From Hydrogenophaga sp. IBVHS1 (GTDB taxonomy: Bacteria > Pseudomonadota > Gammaproteobacteria > Burkholderiales > Burkholderiaceae_C), in assembly GCF_002127265.1 (NCBI RefSeq), contig NZ_NFUU01000001.1:620001-684000 (forward strand): DNA of 64,000 nt, given 5' to 3'. The notes beneath the pieces are model-generated. The model did no database searches. It was not told the origin of the DNA and saw only the letters and a program-made list of their open reading frames with translations. Shown piece after piece: positions 55,973-64,000 of the stretch. The translations under genes were made by a program, and so were the position numbers. Position 1 is the stretch's first letter. Each line of letters begins with the position of its first letter.

Positions 55973-58006
55973 TCAGATCAGGATGTCGAACAGGTTCGAG
56001 AACGTGTCCGTCCAGGGCCGGAAGCCCGGTGTCGGCACCAGCACTTTGGCGCCTTGCATCGCCGCCGGCAGCGCGGCGGCCTGCGCGGGGCTCACAAACA
56101 CCACCCACGAAGATCGGCGGCAGAACGGGTCGCCGTGGCCCGCGCTTAGTTCCAGCAGCACGGCCACCTTGCCGAGGTGCTGTGCGGCCGATGCCATGAC
56201 CGGGCGCAGGTCCAGGTAGGTGTTGGTGATGTGCACCGCCAGCAGCCCGTCGGGCAACATGTGCCGCTGGTAGGCCTCGAAGGCTTCCAGCGTGAGCAGG
56301 TGGGTGGGAATGGAGTCGCCGGAGAAAGCGTCCATGGCCAGCAGGTCGAAGGCTTGCGGCGATTCGCGTTCCAGCATCAGGCGCCCGTCGCCCAGCACCG
56401 GCACGATGGTGGCCGCGCTGTCGGCCAGGTAGCTGAAGTGCTTGCGCGCCAGGTCCAGCACCTGGTCGTTGATCTCATACATGCGCATCTCGTCGCCCGC
56501 GCGCCCGTACACCGCGAGCGTGCCTGCGCCCAGGCCCACCACCCCGATCTGGCGTGGCCGATCGGTCGGCAGGCTTTGCAGGGCGCGGCCGATGCCGGTG
56601 CGTTCGCAGTAGTAGGCGGTGGCGTGCCGGGGGTGGCTCAGGTACTGCTCGCCGTGGGTGATGCTGCCGTGCACCATGCTGCGCACCGGTCCCAGGCCGT
56701 CTTCGTCCACGCTGTCCTCGATGCGGGTCTGGCTGTAGAAGTTGCGCACCACTTCGGTGTAACCCTGCACGTAGTCCAGCGAAATGCTGGTCAGCCGAAC
56801 GCCATACAGCAGCAGCGCGACCAGCAAGGCACCGCGCAGCCAGCGAGCGTGCCGCCTGCCGCGCAGCTCGGGCCAGAGCACCAGCACCATCAGCAGCGCA
56901 CACAGGAACAGGCCCAGTGGCAGTTCGAAGTAGGCGTTGAATGCCACCGGCGCCACCAGCCCGACGAACAGGCCGCCCAGTGCGCCACCCACCGAGAGCA
57001 TGAGGTAGAAGAGCGTGAGGTGGCGCACCGGTGGCCGGCGCCGCACCAGCTCGCCATGGCACACCATGCAGAACACAAACACCGCTGCGCTCAGCAGACC
57101 CACCAGCACGGGCGCGCTCAAGCCCTCGTTCATCGCGAAATCCAGCGCCAGGAAGGCCAGCGGCAGCGCGCCAAGAAACAGCGGGCGCACGTAGTAGCGC
57201 GGTGCGTCGAAACACAAAATGAAGCTCAGCAGGTACAGCGCCAGCGGCAGCACCCAGAGAAAGGGCACGGGCGCCACGTCCTGCGTGAGGTGCCGCGTGA
57301 TGGCCAGCAGCAGCATGGAAGCCGTGGCCGCCAGGCCCACCCACATCAGGCATTCGCGCCAGCCGGGGTGGGGTGCTTCTTGCAGCGGGGCCGCGTGGGC
57401 GCTCGAATGGGTGCCACCTTGCCGCCGCAGCGTGAAGCCCGCCGTGGCCACGCAGGCGACCACGAACAGGGCGTAACCCACCGACCACACCCAGGCCTGC
57501 GGCTTCACCGCCATGGCCGGCTCCACCAGCACGGGGTAAGACAGCAGCGCCAGCATCGACGCCAGGTTGGACAGTGCATAGAGCCGGTAGGGCTGCACGC
57601 CCTGCGCCACGAAACTGCGCGCATACCAGGCCTGCATCAGCGGGCCGGTGGTGGAGAGCAGCAGGTAGGGCACACCCACCGTGGTGGCCAGCACGCCCAG
57701 CACGCTCCAGGTGGGGTAGGCCTGCGCGTCCAGCTTCCAGGAGGGGTCGGCCACCACCGGCAGGGTGGCCAGGCTCAGCAGCAGCAGCGCGCCGTGCACC
57801 CAGGGCTGGCGGCGTGCGCTGAGCTTTTCATGAACCAGGTGCACATAGGCGTAGCCCACGAGCAGTTCCACCTGGAAGAACACCATGCACAGCGTCCACA
57901 CCGAGGAAGACCCGCCGAACCACGGCAGGATCATCTTCGCAACGATGGGCTGAATCTGGAACAGCAGGAACGCTGACAGGAAGACCGTGACGGCGAAGAG
58001 GGGCAT
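55973..58006 (-). CDS. Membrane-fused spermidine-synthase-like protein
   Basis: 677-aa protein: an N-terminal membrane half (about residues 1-395) with roughly ten helices (beginning LFAVTVFLSAFLLFQIQP) and a C-terminal spermidine-synthase-type Rossmann domain (about 440-660) with IGVVGLGAGTLAVYG near 510 and FDLLAMDAFSGDSIP near 575. The polyamine specificity motif is not obvious; such fusions are abundant and mostly uncharacterised. The ATG is at 58006. It ends 53 nt from the convergent methyltransferase-like gene. Confidence 0.85.
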   Translation of the reverse strand: MPLFAVTVFLSAFLLFQIQPIVAKMILPWFGGSSSVWTLCMVFFQVELLVGYAYVHLVHEKLSARRQPWVHGALLLLSLATLPVVADPSWKLDAQAYPTWSVLGVLATTVGVPYLLLSTTGPLMQAWYARSFVAQGVQPYRLYALSNLASMLALLSYPVLVEPAMAVKPQAWVWSVGYALFVVACVATAGFTLRRQGGTHSSAHAAPLQEAPHPGWRECLMWVGLAATASMLLLAITRHLTQDVAPVPFLWVLPLALYLLSFILCFDAPRYYVRPLFLGALPLAFLALDFAMNEGLSAPVLVGLLSAAVFVFCMVCHGELVRRRPPVRHLTLFYLMLSVGGALGGLFVGLVAPVAFNAYFELPLGLFLCALLMVLVLWPELRGRRHARWLRGALLVALLLYGVRLTSISLDYVQGYTEVVRNFYSQTRIEDSVDEDGLGPVRSMVHGSITHGEQYLSHPRHATAYYCERTGIGRALQSLPTDRPRQIGVVGLGAGTLAVYGRAGDEMRMYEINDQVLDLARKHFSYLADSAATIVPVLGDGRLMLERESPQAFDLLAMDAFSGDSIPTHLLTLEAFEAYQRHMLPDGLLAVHITNTYLDLRPVMASAAQHLGKVAVLLELSAGHGDPFCRRSSWVVFVSPAQAAALPAAMQGAKVLVPTPGFRPWTDTFSNLFDILI

Positions 58007-58087
58007 GAAACGGTGTGCTCCGGACCAGGGATGCCGGAGTATGACCGTTGCTCAAAGCGGGCCCTCAGGCCCCAGAAAAACCAGACC

Positions 58088-58294
58088 CTATGCCAGGTAC
58101 ACCGCGATGAACGCGAGCATGAAGATCTGCAGCGCGCCCGCAAGCGGCAACACGATGGGCATGTAGTGGATGACGGTTTCCAGAAGGTCTTCCGCCTGCT
58201 CGTCGGTGTACTCCTTCAGCTCCGGGTCGGAATACTCGGTCGGCCGCTCGGCCAGGGCCTGGTCGGGTGGCGGATGGTGGTGATGGTTGTCCAT
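58088..58294 (-). CDS. His-rich small membrane protein
   Basis: 68-aa protein: MDNHHHHPPPDQ, an acidic helix (TDEQAEDLLETVIHY), then one membrane helix (about residues 48-68) ending at the C-terminus. The four-His cluster could bind metal. The start ATG 58292-58294 is at the end of a 12-bp hairpin that contains its AAAGGAAG ribosome binding site. It lies 82 nt after the hemerythrin gene on the same strand. Confidence 0.75.
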   Translation of the reverse strand: MDNHHHHPPPDQALAERPTEYSDPELKEYTDEQAEDLLETVIHYMPIVLPLAGALQIFMLAFIAVYLA

Positions 58295-58325
58295 GAAGGC
58301 TTCCTTTCGCAACAGGAAGCCTTCA
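58294..58325 (-). promoter_or_regulatory. Perfect 12-bp hairpin sequestering RBS of His-rich membrane protein
   Basis: TGAAGGCTTCCT (58294-58305) and AGGAAGCCTTCA (58314-58325) form a perfect 12-bp inverted repeat with the loop TTCGCAAC. In minus-strand RNA, the 3' arm holds AGGAAG just before the AUG and ends in the A of that AUG. This would hide the ribosome binding site, or act as a terminator/attenuator after the hemerythrin gene; no U tract follows, which favours the first. Confidence 0.7.
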
Positions 58326-58376
58326 GGGGCAATTGGCGTTCCCGAACCCCCGCAGCGGGCGGCGCTGCGGGCGGAA

Positions 58377-58859
58377 TCAGGCCGGTTCCATGCCCATGAG
58401 CGCTTCTTTCCGCGCCAGCAGGTCTTGCCGCATGGTCACCAGGTCCAGGCCGCGGGCCGCGCGTGCCTTGGGAAAGATCTCATTGCGCTCTTCCTTGACG
58501 TGGTGGTCGATGTACTCGCCCAGCACCTTCACCTTGGCGTCGAACATCTCGTCGACTTCTTCCGTGGCTTCGATCTGGGCGATGAGGTCCTTGGCGCCAG
58601 CGTGTTCGACTTCTGCCTCCGCCAGCAGGTCGGTCTCCTTGAGGGCGGCGCGCAGGGCCGGATAAAAGATCTCTTCTTCGATGGTGGCGTGCACCGTCAG
58701 CTCCTGGCAGATCTCTCGCGCCAGGTCCCGCTTTTTCTGGTTGGCAGACTTCGCGCTGGAGGACGCGAGGTCGTCGTAGTCCTTGAACATCTTCTTGACC
58801 GCTTTGTGGTCGGCATCGAGCAGGGTGCATGCATCGGGGGCGGAGCGGGTGGTGGCCAT
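58377..58859 (-). CDS. Hemerythrin-domain protein
   Basis: 160-aa four-helix protein with the hemerythrin-like HHE pattern: LDADHKAVKKMFKDYDDL near residue 13, HATIEEEIFYPAL near 53, VEHAGAKDLI near 84, and DHHVKEERNEIFPKA near 117, giving the His/Glu ligands for a di-iron centre. Such proteins bind oxygen or NO, or act in stress. ATG 58859 has AAAGGA upstream. It is followed by the His-rich mini membrane protein. Confidence 0.92.
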   Translation of the reverse strand: MATTRSAPDACTLLDADHKAVKKMFKDYDDLASSSAKSANQKKRDLAREICQELTVHATIEEEIFYPALRAALKETDLLAEAEVEHAGAKDLIAQIEATEEVDEMFDAKVKVLGEYIDHHVKEERNEIFPKARAARGLDLVTMRQDLLARKEALMGMEPA

Positions 58860-58975
58860 GGGAATTCCTTTGACGTGGGATGAATGAGGTGGTCGGTGCA
58901 TACGCCGGTTTTGACGAACGCCGTTTACCTTGGCAAAGCATGTGCCTGGTGCACTGCTTCGGATCCCGCGGGGCC

Positions 58976-61900
58976 TCAGCTCAGGGTGGCGAGCACGGCG
59001 CGCAGGTCGTCCACGTCGGCGGGCTTCACGAGGTGGCGGTCAAAGCCCGCCTCGTGCGATCGCCGCAGGTCTTCCTTCTGGCCCCAGCCCGTCAGCGCAA
59101 TCAGCGTCATGTCGCGGCCTTGCGGGCTTTGCCGCACCCGCCGGGCCACCTCGTAGCCATCCATCTCCGGCATGCCGATGTCCAGGAACATCGCGCAGGG
59201 GCGGTAGGTGTCCATCGCCTCCAGCGCCGACTGGCCGTCGTACACCGTTTGCACATCTGCACCCAGAAATTGCAGCACCATTTCCAGGCTGTCTGCACTG
59301 TCGCGGTTGTCGTCCACCACCAGGATGCGGCGCAAGCGGGGCGCCTGTGTCTCGGGCTGACTGACCACATCCAGCTGGGCGCCTGCCGCTGTGGCCAGCG
59401 GCAGGCGCACGCGGAATTCACTGCCGTGGCCGAGCCCTTCGCTGCGCGCCTCCACGCTGCCGCCATGCATGGTCACGATGTTGCGCACCAGCGTCAGGCC
59501 AATCCCCAGCCCGCCCTGAGCACGGTGGTAGGTGCGGTCTGCCTGCGTGAACAAGTCGAACACCCGCGGCAACATTTCCGGCGGAATGCCGGCGCCGTTG
59601 TCCCGCACCGACACCACCACCTCGGCGCCTTCGCGCTGTGCACCGAGCCAGATGCAGCCACCTTCTTCGGTGTATTTGGAGGCGTTGTTCAACAGGTTGG
59701 CCAGCACCTGGGCCAGCCGCATGCCATCGGCCTCGAGCGTCAACGGCTGGTCGGGCAGCGAAAGGACCAGCTGCTGTGACGCCGCTTCAAGCAGCGGCTT
59801 GCTGGTCTCCACCGCGTTGTGAACCACGTCGGCAAGCTGGACCGATTCCGTGCGCAGTTCGAACTTGCCGCGCGTGATGCGGGAAACCTCCATCAGATCG
59901 TCCACGAGCCGCACCATGTGCTTCACCTGTCGGTCCAGCATGTCGTGCACACGATCGGCCCCCGCACCACCGCCGTTGGCCATGCGCAGGATGTGCAGGC
60001 TGTTGCGAATGGGCGCCAGCGGGTTGCGCAGCTCGTGCGCCAGCGTGGCCAGGAACTCGTCCTTGCGTTGATCGGCTTCGCGCAGCTCCTGTTCGGCGCG
60101 GCGCAGCTGGGTGGTGTCGTAGTAGAAGCAGGCCACGGCATACCGGCCATCGGGCATGGTGATGCGCAGCAATTGCCAGTTGTAGGTTTCCACCTCGCCA
60201 AGGTCGGCGCGGTCGCTCACCAGACCGTCCGACACATAGGGTTCACCTGTCTCCAGCGTGTGGCGGAAGATGGCAATGAGTTCCGCAGCCAGAGGTTCGG
60301 GCCAGAGCACGCGCATGGCCGCGTCCAGCGACACGCCGATGGCGGGATTGACATTGCGGAACGCGCGCGTCTGCGTTTCCGCGTTGATGTGCGAGATGCG
60401 AAAGTCCGCATCGACGATGTAGAAGCCGCTGGGCGAATGGTGGATGAGGTAGTCGAGCAGCTCCGCGCCTCGCTGTACCTCAGCCTCCTGCTGCTTGCGG
60501 GCCGTGATGTCCAGCGAAACCGAGATGATGCTTCTGGGCTTGCCCGCGCTGTCGCAGAGACGGGACACGCTGTTGTGCACCCAGATAACCGAACCGTCCT
60601 TGCGCACATGCCGCTTCTCGATCTCGAACGGCTCGCCGTGGTGAATGAGCCGCGCGCGACGTGCCAGGTTCACTGGCCGGTCTTCGGGATACAGCACGTC
60701 CTGCATGCGCATGCCCAGCAGTTCGGCCTGCGAGTAACCCAGAATTTCGCTGTAGCGCCGGTTGACGCTCAGGAACCTGCCATGCAGATCGGTCTCTGCC
60801 ACGCCACCCAGCATCTGGCTGAATAGCGCCTTCTGCCGAGCGTCAGAGACCTTCAGCGCGGTTTCGGCACGGGCCTGCTCCAGGCGGGTCCACACCCGGC
60901 TGGTGATTTCCTGCATGAGAGCCACCTCGTCCTCGCGCCAGTCGCGCGGTTCGGCTTGTTTTACTGCCAGCAGGAATCGCCATCGACCTTCCCGCACCAT
61001 GGGCACGGCGATGAAGGCGGCGGTGTGGTGGGCCGCCAGGCGTTGCGCATCCACGCGCGGGTCGTTCGCCGTATCGGTCACCACCAGCACTTCGCCCCGC
61101 CCCAGAGCGCTCACCACGTTCTGCGAAAGGTAATCGGCAATGCGGTAAACGCCCCGATGGCCCGGCATGCCGCTTCGGTGCCACTCGTGCCCCACGGTCA
61201 CTTCGTCTCCCGCATCGTTGATTTCGGCCAGCTCGCAGCGCGAAATCTTCATGTGGGCGCCGATCTTGGCACCGAGCACGGCCATGGTTTCGTCGGTGTC
61301 GGTGAGCTGCACCAGGTCGCTGCTGACTTCCGAGAGGAAGGCCAGATCGGTTTCACGCCGCCGGCGCTCGCTGACGTCGTTGAACAGCACGGCCACCTGG
61401 TGGTCTCCCGGCGCGCCCACGCGGAACGCGTACACCTCGTAGTACCGGTTGAGCGCTTTCGCTGCGTGCTCAAAACGGCGGGCCTTGCCGGTGAGTGCAA
61501 TCTGGCCGTAGATCTCGAACCAGAACGCTTCATGGTCCGGGGCCACCTCGCGCACGCGTCTGCCATGGGCGTCGGCGATGCCGGTGTGCCGCTCGAAGGC
61601 GGTGTTGGTCTGCAGGAAACGGTAGTCGTTCGGCTTGCCCTGTTCGTCGAACAGCACCTCGATCGTGCACAGCCCCTGGTCAATCGAGTCGAACAGCATG
61701 CGGTAGTGCTGCTCCGACCGCAACAAGGCGGACTCTGCCCGCGAACGCTCCACGGCCGCCCAGGTGACTTCGGCGGTTTCGTTCACCAGCGATGTCTCCC
61801 ACGCCGTCCATGCCCTGGGCCCTTTCACGTGCACACCCAGCCCCACCACAAAAGCACCGTTCTTGATCAGCGGCACGCCCACGTAGGCACCCACCCCGAT

Positions 61901-62257
61901 GGCCGCATAGGCCGCGCGTTCACCCGGCGAAAGCGCCGTGTCGGCTTGCACGTCGTTGCAGACCGCCACCCGGCCAGAGCGGTAGTGGTCCAGCAGCCGC
62001 TGCCCGAAGGAAGACACGGGGTAACGCCCGGCGATGGAAACCACGCCATTCACCTCGTCGCGCTCGATCACGTACTCGTCCCCACGCAGTTCGAAATAGG
62101 CCACGCGGTTGGCGTGGAGGACTTTGCACAGCATCTGGCTGGCGGTGCCCTGGATTTCCACAGGGTCGGCCAGAGGCCGCAGCGCGTCTTTGAGAGCGAG
62201 CAGATGGGCGTGGCTGGACCGGGCGGTGGGTAGGTAGGCCACAGGGTTGGCGGTCAT
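58976..62257 (-). CDS. Hybrid sensor histidine kinase (GAF-PAS-GAF-PAS-PAS-HisKA-HATPase-REC)
   Basis: 1093-aa soluble hybrid kinase without obvious membrane helices. Order: GAF (about 17-165), PAS (175-300), GAF (315-460), PAS (480-600), PAS-like (610-735), HisKA with phosphorylated His in TLAHELRNPLAPIR near 741, HATPase with DNGAGIPPEMLPRVFDLFTQ and GGLGIGLTLVR, and a receiver domain (about 970-1090) with DDNRDS and phospho-acceptor Asp in FLDIGMPEMDG near 1023. ATG 62257 has AGGAAGAAAGG upstream; a 262-codon upstream extension of the frame runs antisense to the catalase gene and is rejected. It is divergent from the catalase, possibly part of oxidative-stress control. Confidence 0.92.
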   Translation of the reverse strand: MTANPVAYLPTARSSHAHLLALKDALRPLADPVEIQGTASQMLCKVLHANRVAYFELRGDEYVIERDEVNGVVSIAGRYPVSSFGQRLLDHYRSGRVAVCNDVQADTALSPGERAAYAAIGVGAYVGVPLIKNGAFVVGLGVHVKGPRAWTAWETSLVNETAEVTWAAVERSRAESALLRSEQHYRMLFDSIDQGLCTIEVLFDEQGKPNDYRFLQTNTAFERHTGIADAHGRRVREVAPDHEAFWFEIYGQIALTGKARRFEHAAKALNRYYEVYAFRVGAPGDHQVAVLFNDVSERRRRETDLAFLSEVSSDLVQLTDTDETMAVLGAKIGAHMKISRCELAEINDAGDEVTVGHEWHRSGMPGHRGVYRIADYLSQNVVSALGRGEVLVVTDTANDPRVDAQRLAAHHTAAFIAVPMVREGRWRFLLAVKQAEPRDWREDEVALMQEITSRVWTRLEQARAETALKVSDARQKALFSQMLGGVAETDLHGRFLSVNRRYSEILGYSQAELLGMRMQDVLYPEDRPVNLARRARLIHHGEPFEIEKRHVRKDGSVIWVHNSVSRLCDSAGKPRSIISVSLDITARKQQEAEVQRGAELLDYLIHHSPSGFYIVDADFRISHINAETQTRAFRNVNPAIGVSLDAAMRVLWPEPLAAELIAIFRHTLETGEPYVSDGLVSDRADLGEVETYNWQLLRITMPDGRYAVACFYYDTTQLRRAEQELREADQRKDEFLATLAHELRNPLAPIRNSLHILRMANGGGAGADRVHDMLDRQVKHMVRLVDDLMEVSRITRGKFELRTESVQLADVVHNAVETSKPLLEAASQQLVLSLPDQPLTLEADGMRLAQVLANLLNNASKYTEEGGCIWLGAQREGAEVVVSVRDNGAGIPPEMLPRVFDLFTQADRTYHRAQGGLGIGLTLVRNIVTMHGGSVEARSEGLGHGSEFRVRLPLATAAGAQLDVVSQPETQAPRLRRILVVDDNRDSADSLEMVLQFLGADVQTVYDGQSALEAMDTYRPCAMFLDIGMPEMDGYEVARRVRQSPQGRDMTLIALTGWGQKEDLRRSHEAGFDRHLVKPADVDDLRAVLATLS

Positions 62258-62549
62258 GGGCACCTTTCTTCCTGGGGAGCAGGCCACCTTCCCGGCAATC
62301 GGCGTGCCTGCTGCTCCAGCCCCTGTGCCTCGGGAAGGCGAGGTCGCGCAACCACTTTCAGTCATTCTTGCCGCAGATTCCGCCATCGCTGGGTGCAAGC
62401 CCCTTCGTTGATGGTCCTGCCACCCGCCCGATCGGGCACGCGCATTGCCGAAGAGGGTGGCGTCCGACCGCGTGACCAGCGCGGTAACGATGCCAGCCGC
62501 CTGAATGCAGGTGGTTGGGAGCACTTTTCTTCGCATCGGAAAACTCACC
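62258..62549. other. 292-bp divergent intergenic region, kinase/catalase
   Basis: No gene is seen. It holds the kinase ribosome binding site at its left end, a 12-bp palindrome GCCCGATCGGGC (62426-62437), and a short dyad TTTTC-N9-GAAAA (about 62525-62543) just before the catalase ATG. No confident sigma-70 promoter or OxyR box was recognised. This is probably where both divergent promoters lie. Confidence 0.6.
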
Positions 62550-64000
62550 ATGGCCAAATCAAAGAACCCCACGCGCAGCGATTCACCCGCTGCCGCCCGC
62601 AACACCGACAGCGCGCCTTCCCAGGTGAAGGCCGCCGACGACACCGCCTCGCAACAGGCGGTGCAGACCCACGACATGGTGGCCGGCATGCCCTTCAACG
62701 CCGGCAAGGCGGGTGAACACGGGTTCGACAACGGACTGCACCCCCAGCCCGGGGCCACGGTGGAGCCGGCATCGCGCCTGCCCACCGGCAGCACGCTGTC
62801 GGAAGAAAACGTGTCTGCCAAAACCGGCACCCAGGCCGCCGAAGGCGTGAACTGGACCATCGAGGCGCTAGACCGCGTGCGGGTGGATTCATCGGGCCAG
62901 AGGCTCACCACCAACCAGGGTGTGCCGATTGCAGACAACCAGAATTCACTGAAGTACGGGGTGCGCGGCCCCGTATTGCTGGAAGATTTCATCCTGCGCG
63001 AGAAACTCACGCACTTCGACCACGAGCGCATTCCAGAGCGCATCGTGCACGCGCGTGGCTCGGCAGCGCATGGCTTCTTCGAGTGTTACGAGCCGCTGAC
63101 CGACATCACCAGGGCCTCCGTGTTCAAGGAGGCCGGCAAGATCACGCCGGTGTTCGTGCGCTTCTCCACCGTGCAGGGCGAACGCGGCTCGAAAGACACC
63201 GCGCGCGATGTGCGCGGCTTCGCCGTGAAGTTCTACACCGACGAAGGCAACTGGGACCTGGTGGGCAACAACATGCCGGTGTTCTTCATTCAGGACGCCA
63301 TGAAATTCCCGGACCTGGTGCACGCCGTCAAACCCGAGCCGCACAACGGCATGCCGCAGGCCGGCAGCGCGCACGACACCTTCTGGGATTTTGTTTCGCT
63401 CATGCCCGAGTCCACCCACATGCTGATGTGGGCCATGTCCGACCGGGGCATTCCGCGCAGCTATGCCACCATGCAGGGCTTTGGCGTGCACACCTTCCGC
63501 ATGGTCAATGCCGAAGGCGAATCGGTGTTTGTGAAGTTCCACTGGAACCCGGTGTACGGCACGCATTCGCTGGTGTGGGACGAGGCCGTGAAGATCTCCG
63601 GCGCCGACCCGGACTACCACCGCCGCGACTTGTGGGAACGCATCGAAGCCGGTGCCTACCCCGAATGGGAACTGGGCCTGCAGGTGTTCACCGAAGAGCA
63701 GGCAGACCAGTTCAGCTTTGACATTCTCGACGCCACCAAGCTGATCCCGGAAGAGCTGGTGCCGGTGCGGCCGGTGGGGCGCATGGTGCTGAACCGCAAC
63801 CCCGACAACTTCTTTGCAGAAACCGAGCAGGTCGCTTTCTGCACCGCGCACATCGTGCCCGGGCTCGATTTCTCCAACGACCCCCTGCTGGCCGGTCGGA
63901 TTCACTCGTATGTCGACACGCAGATCACCCGCCTGGGTGGGCCTAACTTCCACGAGATTCCGATCAATTCACCGCTGGCCCCGGTGCACAACAACCAGCG
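62550..64000 (+). CDS. katE: Large-subunit catalase, KatE/HPII type (3' end outside window)
   Basis: Partial, 483 codons. It is a clade-2 catalase with a long Ser/Ala-rich N-terminal extension before the core. Core motifs: [15 protein letters not shown] near residue 166 (catalytic His), [19 protein letters not shown] near 235 (catalytic Asn), [18 protein letters not shown], and a later part up to [15 protein letters not shown] at the window edge. The heme-ligand Tyr motif (RLFSYxDTQ-like) is represented by RIHSYVDTQ. Full HPII proteins have a C-terminal flavodoxin-like domain, not visible here. ATG 62550 is used. Removes hydrogen peroxide. Confidence 0.94.
   Translation, partial: MAKSKNPTRSDSPAAARNTDSAPSQVKAADDTASQQAVQTHDMVAGMPFNAGKAGEHGFDNGLHPQPGATVEPASRLPTGSTLSEENVSAKTGTQAAEGVNWTIEALDRVRVDSSGQRLTTNQGVPIADNQNSLKYGVRGPVLLEDFILREKLTHFDHERIPERIVHARGSAAHGFFECYEPLTDITRASVFKEAGKITPVFVRFSTVQGERGSKDTARDVRGFAVKFYTDEGNWDLVGNNMPVFFIQDAMKFPDLVHAVKPEPHNGMPQAGSAHDTFWDFVSLMPESTHMLMWAMSDRGIPRSYATMQGFGVHTFRMVNAEGESVFVKFHWNPVYGTHSLVWDEAVKISGADPDYHRRDLWERIEAGAYPEWELGLQVFTEEQADQFSFDILDATKLIPEELVPVRPVGRMVLNRNPDNFFAETEQVAFCTAHIVPGLDFSNDPLLAGRIHSYVDTQITRLGGPNFHEIPINSPLAPVHNNQ

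Noticed and set aside
62258-63043. Upstream extension of the histidine kinase frame
   Set aside because: It runs through the intergenic region and antisense to the catalase start. The ATG at 62257 has a good ribosome binding site.

Overview
The window looks like chromosomal DNA from a GC-rich betaproteobacterium, most likely in the order Burkholderiales and plausibly the family Comamonadaceae (Hydrogenophaga/Acidovorax-like). This is judged from gene content: Bug-type tricarboxylate-transporter binding proteins, several LysR-controlled catabolic islands, two TRAP transporters and a DUF3348/DUF802/DUF2894 cluster. No database search was possible, so the taxon is an inference. Genes are tightly packed, often with ATGA, GTGA or TTGA start/stop overlaps. 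I saw no rRNA, tRNA, CRISPR array, insertion sequence or prophage. The first and last genes run off the window.

Layout, 1-25.5 kb. (1) An acyl-CoA synthetase, a 2-keto-4-pentenoate-hydratase-like enzyme and a LysR regulator lie on the minus strand. They are divergent from a split indolepyruvate:ferredoxin-oxidoreductase pair followed by a TRAP transporter; together this reads as uptake and CoA-dependent catabolism of an (aryl) 2-oxo acid. (2) An esterase and a MocR/GntR-aminotransferase regulator precede a second TRAP transporter that runs into a class II (degradative) HMG-CoA reductase, suggesting mevalonate use. (3) A DMT exporter is paired with a divergent Lrp regulator. (4) 8-oxoguanine deaminase and a LysR regulator lie opposite the complete glyoxylate-to-glycerate route: glyoxylate carboligase, hydroxypyruvate isomerase, tartronate semialdehyde reductase and a MOFRL glycerate kinase.

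Layout, 25.5-45.8 kb. A four-gene block (DUF3348, DUF802, OmpA/MotB-like, DUF2894) encodes what looks like an ion-driven MotA/MotB-type motor resembling the ZorAB core, but with different accessory proteins. This is the best candidate in the window for an uncharacterised system. It is followed by a SnoaL-like protein, a secreted amidohydrolase, a PrlF-YhaV toxin-antitoxin pair, a GST/LysR pair, a Bug protein with a split AtuA-type protein and its LysR, a group of small stress/membrane genes ending in a PHB-depolymerase-type esterase, a TPR-winged-helix regulator with a YadGH-like ABC transporter, and a PA0069-type radical SAM gene behind a LexA-box-like site.

Layout, 45.8-64 kb. thiC with a TPP riboswitch; a DUF72 gene; a bacterial URC-type uracil catabolism operon (URC1-like GTP cyclohydrolase II homologue, DUF1688/URC4, uracil phosphoribosyltransferase, cytosine deaminase, MBL-fold hydrolase); a methyltransferase carrying a signal peptide; a membrane-fused spermidine-synthase-like protein; a His-rich mini membrane protein whose ribosome binding site is buried in a perfect 12-bp hairpin; a hemerythrin protein; a large multi-PAS/GAF hybrid histidine kinase; and, divergently, a large-subunit catalase cut off by the window end.
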